From assembly GCA_044353855.1 (NCBI GenBank), contig JBILBF010000005.1, positions 1-64,000 on the forward strand: DNA of 64,000 nt. The letters are read 5' to 3'. The DNA is from UKL13-3 sp044353855 (lineage in GTDB: Bacteria > Bacteroidota > Bacteroidia > UKL13-3). Shown here one piece after another: positions 35,985 to 45,075 of this stretch; position 1 is the stretch's first letter; each line of letters begins with the position of its first letter. The notes beneath the pieces were generated by a model, which did no database searches, was not told the origin of the DNA, and saw only the letters and a list, made by a program, of their open reading frames with translations. A program made the position numbers and the translations under genes.

Positions 35985-37271
35985 CTAACTTCTACCTCTA
36001 AATCTGTTATTTCCTCCTCCATTTGTTGATTTAGCTGCCGTTCTCCTGTTTGCTGACGGTTTGATTCCACCTTCTGCTCTTCTTTCTGGTCGTCTACCCT
36101 GTTGTTGTTTAGGAGCCGGAGTAGGATTAAAATCTTTCATTGGATAATCATGATCATCCATAATAGGAAGCGATTTGCCTATTAATTTTTGAATGTCTTT
36201 TAACAATGGTTTTTCTTCAGCATCGCAAAAAGAAAAAGCAACACCATTTGCACCAGCACGACCAGTTCGGCCAATTCGGTGTACATACGTTTCGGGAACA
36301 TTTGGAATTTCGTAATTAATAACATGCGAGAGGTTATCTACATCAATTCCTCTAGCAGCAATATCAGTTGCTACTAACGTACGAATTTTACCTGCTTTAA
36401 AATCACTTAAAGCATGTTGTCGAGCATTTTGCGATTTATCACCGTGTATGGCGGCCACTTTAAATCCATGCTTTACCAAATCACGAGCTATACGGTCGCA
36501 ACCGTGTTTGGTTCTTGCAAAAACCAATACACTTTTCATGCTTTGGTCTTTTAATAAGTCAATCAGCAACAGTTTTTTATTTCCTTTATCTACAAAATAA
36601 ACTCCCTGTTTGATAGTGTCTGCAGTTGATGATACAGGTGTTACTTCAACTCTAATTGGGTTATGCAAGATTGTATCCGCAAGTTTGGTAATAGCATCAG
36701 GCATTGTTGCCGAGAAAAACAACGATTGTTTTTGGCGAGGTAATTTAAGTAGAACCTTTTTAACATCATGCACAAATCCCATGTCCAACATTCTATCGGC
36801 TTCATCCAAAACAAATAGTTTAATGTGGTTTAAATCAACAAATCCTTGGTTCATTAAATCCAATAATCTTCCGGGAGTAGCAATTAAAATATCAATACCA
36901 TATTTTAAAGCATTAGTTTGTCCGTGTTGGGAAACACCACCAAAAATTACCGCATGTTTGAGTCCAGTGTATTTGCCATAAGCTGCAAAGCTCTCACCAA
37001 TCTGAATAGCAAGTTCTCGTGTAGGAGTAAGAATAAGGGTAGAAGTGAGTTTACGTTTACGGTCTACTTCACGGGCATTGTATAATAATTGAATAATTGG
37101 AATAGCAAATGCAGCAGTTTTACCTGTACCTGTTTGAGCACATCCCAATAAATCTTTACCTTGTAATAAAGGGGGAATTGCTTGTTGTTGAATGGGTGTG
37201 GGGGTTTCATATCCTTCTTCATTAAGGGCTTTAAGGATAGGTTCTATTAAGTTAAGATCTGTAAATTTCAT
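35985..37271 (-). CDS. DEAD-box RNA helicase, RhlE-like
   Basis: A 428-residue helicase from the ATG at 37271; 20 extra upstream residues (from 37331) look non-coding. The Q motif FTDLNLIEPILKALNEEGY, motif I AQTGTGKTAAF, motif II LDEADRML, motif III FFSATMPDAI and motif VI YVHRIGRTGRAGANG are all present. The tail of ~70 residues is Arg/Gly/Asn-rich and likely binds RNA. Likely roles are ribosome assembly and RNA turnover. The lipid kinase upstream ends 66 bases before. Confidence 0.93.
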   Translation of the reverse strand: MKFTDLNLIEPILKALNEEGYETPTPIQQQAIPPLLQGKDLLGCAQTGTGKTAAFAIPIIQLLYNAREVDRKRKLTSTLILTPTRELAIQIGESFAAYGKYTGLKHAVIFGGVSQHGQTNALKYGIDILIATPGRLLDLMNQGFVDLNHIKLFVLDEADRMLDMGFVHDVKKVLLKLPRQKQSLFFSATMPDAITKLADTILHNPIRVEVTPVSSTADTIKQGVYFVDKGNKKLLLIDLLKDQSMKSVLVFARTKHGCDRIARDLVKHGFKVAAIHGDKSQNARQHALSDFKAGKIRTLVATDIAARGIDVDNLSHVINYEIPNVPETYVHRIGRTGRAGANGVAFSFCDAEEKPLLKDIQKLIGKSLPIMDDHDYPMKDFNPTPAPKQQQGRRPERRAEGGIKPSANRRTAAKSTNGGGNNRFRGRS

Positions 37272-37337
37272 GTTTGTAAATAAGCCACAAATGTAGCCTT
37301 TATTTTTGCATGAAACACTACTTAAAACCAATGTTGC

Positions 37338-38213
37338 TTAAGGAACAATAACCTTTAACGCTTCTGGTAGCATTTTTATTTGGATATCTTTTTCCATCAA
37401 CACAGGTTCTCCATCAATATTAAAAACACCTGATTCAGGCCGTTTAATCATAATATTGGCTCCTCTCATTACATCTACATATTGTGAATTGTTGTATTTT
37501 TTTAAAAAAAGCTCCATCCCAATAATCGGCATTTGGTGAATTTTAAACGGCTTCATAATGCTAATATCAAATAAACCATCATCAAGATTGGCTTTAGGAG
37601 CTATATAAGCATTGTTCCCGTATTGAGATCCATTGGCAACACATATAATAAATGCATCTTTAGAAACCGATTTTCCATCAACAATCAGTTCATATTGTTG
37701 TGGTTTATAATTGGCAAATTCAGTAAGTGTAATTTTACTATAAGACCAAAATCCTCGTTTAGGTGCATTGGCAAACATCCAACTTACATGAGCATCAAAA
37801 CCAGCACCAGCCACATTAATAAAAAAGGTGTCGTTGGCCATTCCCGCATCAATATTTTTTCGGTGCAGTTTATTAATTACTTGTAACGCTTTTATATTAT
37901 TAAGAGGAATACGTAGATGCCTCGCCAAACCATTTCCCGAGCCTTGTGGGATAATCCCAAATAATACACCCGTATTTACAAGGTATTTGGCAATATTATT
38001 TATCGTTCCATCACCACCAACTGCAACAACAATATCCTTTTTTTTAAAAACCATTTCTTGAGCCAGTTCAAGGTTATGTTCTGCCGAACGGGTATAGTTA
38101 ATTTCAATATCAAATTGATTTCTATCAAGGTATCGGCCAATAAGAGAAGGGAATTGTTGTTTGTTAATTCCACCCGAAATAGGGTTGATAATAAAGGCTA
38201 TTTTCTTTTTCAA
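37338..38213 (-). CDS. Diacylglycerol kinase-like lipid kinase (YegS/DgkB family)
   Basis: A 291-residue kinase: FIINPISGG at the N-terminus, the nucleotide-binding VAVGGDGTINNIAKYL, PQGSGNGLARHL and DDGLFDISIMKPF. It phosphorylates diacylglycerol or another lipid alcohol. TTG at 38213 is the start, since no ATG lies before the conserved N-terminus. A decayed histidine kinase remnant lies directly upstream. Confidence 0.9.
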   Translation of the reverse strand: MKKKIAFIINPISGGINKQQFPSLIGRYLDRNQFDIEINYTRSAEHNLELAQEMVFKKKDIVVAVGGDGTINNIAKYLVNTGVLFGIIPQGSGNGLARHLRIPLNNIKALQVINKLHRKNIDAGMANDTFFINVAGAGFDAHVSWMFANAPKRGFWSYSKITLTEFANYKPQQYELIVDGKSVSKDAFIICVANGSQYGNNAYIAPKANLDDGLFDISIMKPFKIHQMPIIGMELFLKKYNNSQYVDVMRGANIMIKRPESGVFNIDGEPVLMEKDIQIKMLPEALKVIVP

Positions 38214-38263
38214 TATGTGTATATGTTTAGGTGCAAAAATAATGGATTCTACATTAAGTGAAT

Positions 38264-38507
38264 GTAATTTATTGTCTTAAGATTCATTTTGGCTGTGACC
38301 GATTATTCCCCTGAACCATCATGCAATTCTCTTGCAATTCGTATACGTAATTTTTTCTTCAACTTCAATAATAGACTTGATTCGCAATATTTGATGTAAT
38401 AGCATATTAACTTCTAGTAATGGATGTTGTTTAAGTTTTTTTCGAATGTATAATGGGTATCCAACGATTACCATTATTCATATTCCAACCCAAGCTATAA
38501 GCAATTG
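38264..38507 (-). pseudogene. Remnant of a NarL-type (HisKA_3) sensor histidine kinase
   Basis: The gap between the lipid kinase and the next gene is not empty. On the minus strand a membrane helix and linker (QLLIAWVGI, MVIVGYPLYIRKKLKQ, LRIKSIIEVEEK) run in one frame. After a one-base shift between 38348 and 38354 the text continues as RIRIARELHDGSG (the HisKA_3 box; His codon 38323-38321), a stop at 38305-38303 and then TAKMNLKTI. This is the order seen in TPR-linked kinases. At least two stops and one frameshift are present, and the sensor part and the ATPase domain are missing. Clearly nonfunctional. Confidence 0.75.
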
Positions 38508-38609
38508 CTATTTTTCATTATACCAACATAAAACAAATAATCATGCTTTCAAAATTGACGGACTGTTCTAGTCGGATTTTGTTATAGCTATGCATTGATA
38601 TTGCGATAT

Positions 38610-39404
38610 TTATTCATATTTAACAGCAATCCCTTTAAGCATATGCACTAAAATAGGTTCGCATTTTTCTTTACAACAAGGGTAAAACTGACCATGTTTC
38701 CAACGAGTTGATTTTGGAGATTGACCCCACCAAAATTCGGCAAGGGCAAGTGGTTTTAATCCAAGGTTAAAAGCATATTGTAATAGTTTTGGTGTAGCAC
38801 ATTCTCCTGCTCCACTTGGTGGATTTTTATATTTGGGTAATGTAAAAATTTCGTACAGGCTTTTGGACTCAGCTGCATTATTTGTAAAAAAGTAATGCTT
38901 GAATAATTGTGTTTGTAAAGCTACCGAAAATTTTTTGCGTTTATTTTTTAATTTGTTTAGTAAGGGGTTAGGTAAAATATCTTTTTGTGAATTTAGGTGT
39001 TTAATTTCCTCACCCATACGAGCAATTTCTAACATTCCTTTTGTTAAAAAACCATTTTCGGTAAGGGAATCAAAAATGGGTGGAACAAATTTTGAATGTG
39101 TATTTACACCAGCTAGTTTTCCCGAAAAGGCTGATAAATAACCAATTTGACTAGAAGGAGTTTTTACAACTAAAACCCCAAACATTTTTCCTACAATAGC
39201 TCCACTTGACTGGTTTGATAAGCCAAAGTTGTGTTTCCACTCTTGTTGGTTGTTTAGGTAGTATTGCAATTCGTGTGCAGCCAATAAGCACAAAGGATGT
39301 GGTTTATTATTTTGCATTAAAGTAAACACATTGGGAGATACATACTGATGTATGGATTCGTTAAACGAATTGAAATGAGGAATATTAGCTATTGGATGAA
39401 TCAT
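38610..39404 (-). pseudogene. Orphan N-terminal region of a large RluA-family pseudouridine synthase
   Basis: A 264-residue open frame matching, from memory, the N-terminal accessory region of the ~550-residue RluA-type synthases of Bacteroidota and some Gammaproteobacteria: PHPLCLLAAHELQYYL, GKMFGVLVVKTPSSQIGYL, then GAGECATPKLLQYAF and LKPLALAEFWWGQSP with HGQFYPCCKEKCEPILVHML. In those proteins the catalytic domain follows; here a stop comes seven residues after HMLKG and nothing resembling the catalytic part lies downstream. The middle coiled coil is also short. The frame is intact, so a stand-alone protein is possible, but its position between two wrecked genes suggests truncation. Confidence 0.55.
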
Positions 39405-39532
39405 GGTTTTATGAGTAACTATTTATTTAAATAAAAGTTTTAGGACGAATCAACTCTATTATTTTAGCTAAACATACCTACTTGCAAGTTCGTTTTATTG
39501 CAGCATTATTTGTATTTAAATAAATTCGTTAT

Positions 39533-40251
39533 TTGATAATAAGTATTGTTTATGCTATATGCTATTTATGGGGAATGGTATCAATATTATCTCTGATATT
39601 TGTTGGGATTATTGATTCTTTGATTAACCTGAGTAAACAGATACTAGGAGTTATTATGGCTTGTGGTATAGGAGGACTCATCTCTGCTGTGGCATATGAG
39701 CTTATTTTTGAAGCAAGTAAATCAGGTAAAGGCACAGGTTATCCTGCATATATTTTTTTGCAGGAACCATTACTTTTTTGTTCAGTATTTTTTTTATTGA
39801 AAATCAGGAATACAAAATTGTAAACATTTAGACGCAAGCCACGCAACTAACTTACAGGTGCCAATGTTATTGGCTATTATCATTGATGGTATACCTAAAT
39901 CAATTGTGATTGGTTTGGGAATGTTTGAAGCAAGTGGACAAGTAAGTTTAACAATGTTGGTTGCTGTCTTTATTTCTAATTTAACCGAAGCCATAGCAGG
40001 CACAAGTGGAATGTAAGCAGGAGGTTGGGGTAGGGGTAAAATATTTCTGCTTTGGCTCATAATTGGTGTTGTTTATGGTGCAGCTTAAGTGGTAGGTTAT
40101 TCCTTATTTGTTGGAATGGATGTTAGGCGGTTTGCTTTTTATATAATCATTTGACGCTGGGGCAATTTTGCTTATGCTATATAACAAAATGAAACCCCAA
40201 GCATAAGGTTTCGCTGTTTCGGTGTTGATTGGTGTAGTCGAAAATTATTAA
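39533..40251 (+). pseudogene. Decayed ZIP-type metal permease
   Basis: Translated across frames, this stretch reads as a ZIP-like permease. Frame one (to 39823) gives GVIMACGIGGLISAVAYELI. A shift then leads to LAIIIDGIPKSIVIGLGMF, VAVFISNLTEAIAGTSGM, a TAA at 40014-40016 and a TAA at 40086-40088. A further shift near 40150 gives AGAILLML and GFAVSVLIGVVENY, ending at 40251. The IDGIP, SNLTEAIAGTSGM and AGAILLML order matches the C-terminal core of this family. Two frameshifts and several stops show it is dead. Only its first part could be mistaken for a small membrane protein. Confidence 0.85.
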
Positions 40252-40298
40252 TGGTTATAGCTATTCTGCAATAGGGTGTTGAATTATATAATGATTCA

Positions 40299-41297
40299 CT
40301 ATTGAATCTGTAAAATGATTTTACCTAATTGTTCGCCTTTCGTCATTTTTTCGATAGCTGTTTGAGCTTGGCTCATTGGAAATATAGAATCTACTATTGG
40401 AACTATTTGGTGGTGGTTTACAAATTGTATCATTTCAGTAAATTCATCATCGTTACCCATTGTTGATCCTAAAATATCTAATTGTTTCCAAAATATTTTG
40501 GCAGGAATACCACTATTAAAAGCGCCAAGAGTTGCACCATACATGGCAATTCTGCCAGCTGGTTTAGCCATGTCTACTAATTTGGCAAAAGTATCGCCAC
40601 CACTACTGTCAATTATTACTTCAAAGCCGCCACTTTGTTTTTTGAGTGTTTTATCCCAATCAGGTGTTTTATAATTTGCACCTCCTTTGGCGCCTAATTT
40701 AATGGCTTGTTCAAGTTTAGCATCATTTCCACTGGTTACATAAGTGTTACATCCAGCTGCAATAGCAAATTGCATACATTGTAATGCAACACCCCCACCC
40801 ATACCTGTTATCAAAACATTTTCCCCTTTTTTTGCAGCTGCCCGTTTCATCAAAGCTCTGTATGCTGTTAGGCCCGCTAATGGCAATGCAGCTGCTTGTT
40901 CAAATGTAAGGTGTTTAGGTTTTTCAAATAATAATCGTGCATCTATTTTTACAAACTCTGCAAATGTTCCATCATTAGGTGTTCCTAAAATTAAATAGTC
41001 TTTAGCCTGAACTCGAGCATCATTGCCCCAATTTAAACTGGGGTTTATAATCACTTCTTTTCCTACCCAGGTATCGCCTACATGGGTACCTACTTTTTCT
41101 ACCACTCCGCTACCATCTGATCCTAATATAATAGGAAACTGGATACCTGCATATTGCCCTTTTTGAATCCATAAGTCGCGGTGATTAAAGGCAGCTGCAT
41201 GTATTCGAACAAGTGCTTCATGTGCTAAAATATCAGGTATTTTGGCATCTTTAATAGCTAAAGGTTGATTTAGTTCTTCAAGAATTATTGCTTTCAT
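40299..41297 (-). CDS. Zinc-free medium-chain alcohol dehydrogenase / quinone oxidoreductase-like
   Basis: A 332-residue MDR-superfamily enzyme. A GroES-like domain (LVRIHAAAFNHRDLWIQKGQ, FPIILGSDGSGVVEKVG) precedes a Rossmann domain with VLITGMGGGVALQCMQFA. There are no catalytic zinc Cys/His in the usual positions, and no structural-zinc Cys cluster. It is expected to reduce an enone, quinone or aldehyde with NAD(P)H. It stands alone after the broken permease, with no genes suggesting a pathway. Confidence 0.85.
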   Translation of the reverse strand: MKAIILEELNQPLAIKDAKIPDILAHEALVRIHAAAFNHRDLWIQKGQYAGIQFPIILGSDGSGVVEKVGTHVGDTWVGKEVIINPSLNWGNDARVQAKDYLILGTPNDGTFAEFVKIDARLLFEKPKHLTFEQAAALPLAGLTAYRALMKRAAAKKGENVLITGMGGGVALQCMQFAIAAGCNTYVTSGNDAKLEQAIKLGAKGGANYKTPDWDKTLKKQSGGFEVIIDSSGGDTFAKLVDMAKPAGRIAMYGATLGAFNSGIPAKIFWKQLDILGSTMGNDDEFTEMIQFVNHHQIVPIVDSIFPMSQAQTAIEKMTKGEQLGKIILQIQ

Positions 41298-41374
41298 GAT
41301 TAGATATTTAAAGGATTGATGTTTTTAACAAAAGAAGATGCTACTGAACAGTATAGGTTACAATGTCTTGTTAT

Positions 41375-41974
41375 TTATTCATCATCATCATCAAAATTTT
41401 TATACTCTATGTTTGGGTCAAAAAATAGTCCCCATCCATCGGGTATATCATTGGTTTTATCAAATGTGTTTATCCATGATACAAACAAATGGCGAAAAGC
41501 TTCAATTTCATCTCTTAACAATTGCAGGTATTTATTGTTAGAAAGCCCCATCATTTTTAATCCTGATGTAGATGTAAGTAAGCTGACTGCATGCGTTTTA
41601 ATAATAACAGCATTTTCCATTCTAATAGAGTAAAGGTCGGCTGCTTCAGCACCTCTAAGTTTGGCACTAATTATCATCACATCTTCCATCATCGTGCTTT
41701 TATAATGCTCACCAAAACTGTTTATGTCTTCTGTGTCTAACTCTTCTGCATCTTCATCATCAAACTCTTCATCAGTTATAAAATCAATATCATCCTCTTC
41801 TTCATCCTCAAATGGTAAATCCTCTCCTTCTTTGTTTTTAATGTCGAATGTTTCAATAAGTGCATTTACAAGCTCGTATAATTCATTAGATTTCTGAACA
41901 ATAGGCAAATTTTCTATTCGTTCTTCTTCTTTTTTAAAGTCTTCGTCACTAAAGTCTTCTTCGTTATCCCACAT
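41375..41974 (-). CDS. Acidic protein, conserved-type hypothetical
   Basis: A 199-residue, very acidic protein. Residues 1-85 are a Glu/Asp-rich low-complexity region, and residues 90-190 look like a helical domain (YKSTMMEDVMIISAKLRGAE, MENAVIIKTHAVSLLTSTSG, LQLLRDEIEAFRHLFVSWI) ending in DIPDGWGLFF and an acidic tail. No family function is known to me. The start ATG lies 27 bases after the stop of the small protein upstream, so the two are probably one operon. Confidence 0.7.
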   Translation of the reverse strand: MWDNEEDFSDEDFKKEEERIENLPIVQKSNELYELVNALIETFDIKNKEGEDLPFEDEEEDDIDFITDEEFDDEDAEELDTEDINSFGEHYKSTMMEDVMIISAKLRGAEAADLYSIRMENAVIIKTHAVSLLTSTSGLKMMGLSNNKYLQLLRDEIEAFRHLFVSWINTFDKTNDIPDGWGLFFDPNIEYKNFDDDDE

Positions 41975-42001
41975 AATGAGTGTTGGTTAAAAGTGCTAGA
42001 A

Positions 42002-42274
42002 TTAACGTGAGTTGTGAGCTATTAATCCATCTTTGGTAGCCAAGTAGGAATATGCGCGCATGTTGTCACTGTCATAAAAAAAGGTTTTGATGAATTCTTG
42101 TTTGTTTTCATCAAAAAACATAGGTGTAACCAATTTTTTTGCAATCAATTGTTTTAATACATCTCCAACAATTTTTTCGGGTGCAGTACACTCCGAAAGT
42201 ATATTATCAAAGGGCTCAACAAAATAAATAGCATTTAATATATCGAATTCTATTTCGTTTAAAGGATCAATCAT
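42002..42274 (-). CDS. Small protein with winged-helix-like layout, unknown function
   Basis: A 90-residue protein from the ATG at 42274 (a TTG at 42283 adds three residues). EIEFDILNAIYFVEPFDNIL, GDVLKQLIAKKLVTPMFF and YSYLATKDGLIAHNSR suggest helix-helix-turn-helix-wing, as in small winged-helix proteins. No DNA-binding role is proven. It is followed by the acidic protein at 27 bases; the acidic partner could mimic nucleic acid, but that is speculation. Confidence 0.6.
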   Translation of the reverse strand: MIDPLNEIEFDILNAIYFVEPFDNILSECTAPEKIVGDVLKQLIAKKLVTPMFFDENKQEFIKTFFYDSDNMRAYSYLATKDGLIAHNSR

Positions 42275-42363
42275 ATTGCTCAAAATTAGATAATATAGTA
42301 GTAAAAAAAAGAATAGACTAGTTTAAATAACTAACCAATTTAGTTATGTATTATGTTTTAAAA

Positions 42364-42717
42364 TTAGTGCTTTGCATCTTTTTTACAACACATATTTAGG
42401 TTGTCATAAGCTTTAACATCAGCCAGCATTTCATCTGCATCATATCCTGTTTTGGTTATAGCTAATCTAATTTTTTCTGCTGTTGTCTTTTTGGCATCAT
42501 AAGTTACAGTTAATATTTTAGAAGACACATCCAAGTTGGATGATTTTACTCCTTTTTCGTAAGCCATTGCTTTTTCAAGTGTTTCCTTACACATATCACA
42601 TACAGCCGAAGTTTTAATTTGAATTGTTTGCAATTCTTGTGTTGAAGTTTTTTTGGGTTGAGCCCAAGCACCAATGGTTAGTGTAATAATGGATACGGTG
42701 ATGATTAGATTTTTCAT
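42364..42717 (-). CDS. Secreted heavy-metal-associated (HMA) domain protein
   Basis: A 117-residue protein with a signal peptide (LIITVSIITLTIGAWAQ) and an HMA fold: IQIKTSAVCDMCKETLEKAM (Cys40 and Cys43 bind metal), VKSSNLDVSSKILTVTYD and RLAITKTGYDADEML. The C-terminus adds NMCCKKDAKH, more thiol and His ligands. Likely a periplasmic copper or zinc chaperone. It is last in a unit with a TonB-dependent receptor (72 bases upstream). Confidence 0.85.
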   Translation of the reverse strand: MKNLIITVSIITLTIGAWAQPKKTSTQELQTIQIKTSAVCDMCKETLEKAMAYEKGVKSSNLDVSSKILTVTYDAKKTTAEKIRLAITKTGYDADEMLADVKAYDNLNMCCKKDAKH

Positions 42718-42789
42718 GTTTTATATAAGTTAAGTTGTTTGTGTATTGTGAAACTATGTTTTGTATAATTACTTTAAGCCAAAGCGAAG

Positions 42790-45000
42790 CTATTTAATCG
42801 ATATTCTAAATCCTACATACAAAACTCTTCCCATTACAGGTCCCCAAATTAAGGAAGCATCAAAGTAATTTCCAAAAGGATTTTGAGGGTCAATAATTTG
42901 TTGTTGTTGTATAAAATTAAATATGTTTTCAGCACCTGCGTACAACTCAAACTTTTTAAATGCTCTTGTAACTTGAGAATTCATTGTATAATACGGGTTT
43001 GAATAAGTGTTAAGTTGCAAACCTACAGGATTTGAAAGTGTATTTGGAATTCTATTCTGGCCAAACCATTTAACGGTTGCATCAAATTTCCATTTATCAA
43101 AACGGGTAGCGTAAGCAACATTAAAAAGTAATCGATCTTTTGCTATTAATGGTTTTTGTAAAAGTGTTCCATTATAGGTTGTTTTTACATCTTGCAATTT
43201 GTATGCTAATCTTAATTCAAATTTTTTAATGGGTTCATAATTAAATTCCATTTGAAAACTATTGGAATACGATTGGCCTTTTAAATTATACATAAATACT
43301 TCTTGTGAATGTTGGTCTAGGTCTGTCACAATCTGATTTTGAAAATCTGTGCGGTAAAAATCTACTACCAAAGAAGCATTTTTATGGGCTATGTTAAATT
43401 TGTGAGTTAAAGAAATTCCATAATTCCATGCTATTTCTGGTTTAAATGATTCAGCTATGATAACAGTTCGATTGCTAGCCAATATAAAAGGTTGTTCAAC
43501 AAAAACGTTGGCTATCCGCATTCCTTTTCCTGCGGAAAAACGCAATACCGAAGTTTGTGAGAGGTTTAATTTTAGATGTGCTCGGGGTGTAAAATACGGT
43601 CCGTATATGTTATGAAAATCGGATCTTGCTCCAAGTAATAAGGATATTCTATTGGTTATTTCATAGTTGTATTCTGCAAAAATTCCAGGAACCGATTCGT
43701 TTCGTTTAAAGATAGAATCATTTGTATTAACTGTATACATTTCATTAAAATTATCTAACAAATACGAAGCCCCTATTTTTATTTTATGATCGCTAGTATT
43801 TATAATGCTTTGGTAATATACAGTAGTATGTAATGTTTGCTCTTTGCCATTATAGGCTTTAAATCCATAAAATGCATCATGCTCATAAGTACGAGCATTA
43901 ACCAACAAAATCATACTTTTATATGGCCTACCCATAAAACCAAATGCTGTTTTGTTAAAAGCTTCCAAATGTTTTGTTTGAATACCAACACCATATACTT
44001 GTTTTAAATTGTTTTCTGCACGGTTGGTGAAGTTCATTTGTCCACCTTTACGGTTATCTATGTTTGCTATTACACCAAACGAAGCCATTATTTTGCCTTG
44101 TTTTTCATATTTCCATTTATTAGTAACACCTAATTGGTAACCAGTTGCCACATCCATAAAACCATCTTTGTTAAAATCATTTTTACGGTTAACGGTACTA
44201 GCATGAGTTAATAATAATGTACTCCATTCTTTATTAATCCGGTGACCTAAATGGATATTGGTTTCGTATCGACCCCAATCACCAGCGTATACATTCACAT
44301 GTAACTTGTCCGTTTTTTCTGGCTTCAATAATTCAATATTTATTTGTCCGGAAATGCTTTCATAACCATTCACGATTGAGCCAACACCTTTGGTAATATC
44401 AATACTATGAGCCCACGAACCAGGAATATGTGAAAAACCAACATTGGTGGAAAGTCCTCGGATACCGCCTTGTTGCTCAATTAATGTTTGGGTATACGCA
44501 CCATCAAGTCCCAACATTTTTATTTGTTTGGTTCCTGATAATGCATCGTTGTATGTAACATCAACCGTAGCATTGGTTTCAAAACTTTCGCTCAAATTAC
44601 AACATGCAGCTTTAGTAAGTTCCTTTGTACCCAATGTTTGTTTGTTCATTGGATCTATGGTAGAAAAAGCTAACGACTCTTTGGTTTCAGTAATTTGAAC
44701 TTCCTTTAATGTTGCCGCTGGTTTAAGTTTAATATGCAATTCTGTTTGATTGTTAAACACTATTGAATCGTTTATATATCCAATATACCTGGCTATTAAC
44801 ACTGCAGGTGTTTTGATAGGATAGGCAATTTCAAAAAGTCCATCTGAGTTGGCTATAGTTCCTTGTTGTGTGTTTCCCCAAACCAATGTAGCATCTTGTA
44901 AAGGCTCTTTGGTTTGCGCGTCTATAATTGTCCCTTTAATAGATTGCGCTTTTAGCAGACTAACAGCTAAAGTAAAAATCAGTAAAAAAATAGGTTTCAT
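42790..45000 (-). CDS. TonB-dependent outer-membrane receptor, probably for a metal complex
   Basis: A 736-residue receptor: signal peptide; carboxypeptidase-like regulatory domain (~20-105, SIKGTIIDAQTKEPLQDATL); plug (~115-225, QIKMLGLDGAYTQTLIEQQG, GIRGLSTNVGFSHIPG, GSIVNGYESISGQINIEL); and a 22-strand-type barrel ending in RVLYVGFRISIK. The Cys pair in LTKAACCNLSES is typical of the receptors that sit beside HMA proteins in Bacteroidota. The Cys-rich protein upstream and HMA protein downstream point to copper or another thiophilic metal. Confidence 0.9.
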   Translation of the reverse strand: MKPIFLLIFTLAVSLLKAQSIKGTIIDAQTKEPLQDATLVWGNTQQGTIANSDGLFEIAYPIKTPAVLIARYIGYINDSIVFNNQTELHIKLKPAATLKEVQITETKESLAFSTIDPMNKQTLGTKELTKAACCNLSESFETNATVDVTYNDALSGTKQIKMLGLDGAYTQTLIEQQGGIRGLSTNVGFSHIPGSWAHSIDITKGVGSIVNGYESISGQINIELLKPEKTDKLHVNVYAGDWGRYETNIHLGHRINKEWSTLLLTHASTVNRKNDFNKDGFMDVATGYQLGVTNKWKYEKQGKIMASFGVIANIDNRKGGQMNFTNRAENNLKQVYGVGIQTKHLEAFNKTAFGFMGRPYKSMILLVNARTYEHDAFYGFKAYNGKEQTLHTTVYYQSIINTSDHKIKIGASYLLDNFNEMYTVNTNDSIFKRNESVPGIFAEYNYEITNRISLLLGARSDFHNIYGPYFTPRAHLKLNLSQTSVLRFSAGKGMRIANVFVEQPFILASNRTVIIAESFKPEIAWNYGISLTHKFNIAHKNASLVVDFYRTDFQNQIVTDLDQHSQEVFMYNLKGQSYSNSFQMEFNYEPIKKFELRLAYKLQDVKTTYNGTLLQKPLIAKDRLLFNVAYATRFDKWKFDATVKWFGQNRIPNTLSNPVGLQLNTYSNPYYTMNSQVTRAFKKFELYAGAENIFNFIQQQQIIDPQNPFGNYFDASLIWGPVMGRVLYVGFRISIK

Positions 45001-45075
45001 GATTCATGTTAACATAATAAATTTTAAAAAAAGCAATACAGGTTGCATTGCACATAATTAAACATGAACCAACTG

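Noticed and set aside
37272..37331. Upstream start of the RNA helicase
   Set aside because: The added 20 residues are Cys/Ser-rich and precede the usual MKFTDLNL start.
39533..39823. Small membrane protein gene of 96 residues
   Set aside because: Its sequence continues as a ZIP-type permease in other frames downstream, so it is the first part of a pseudogene.
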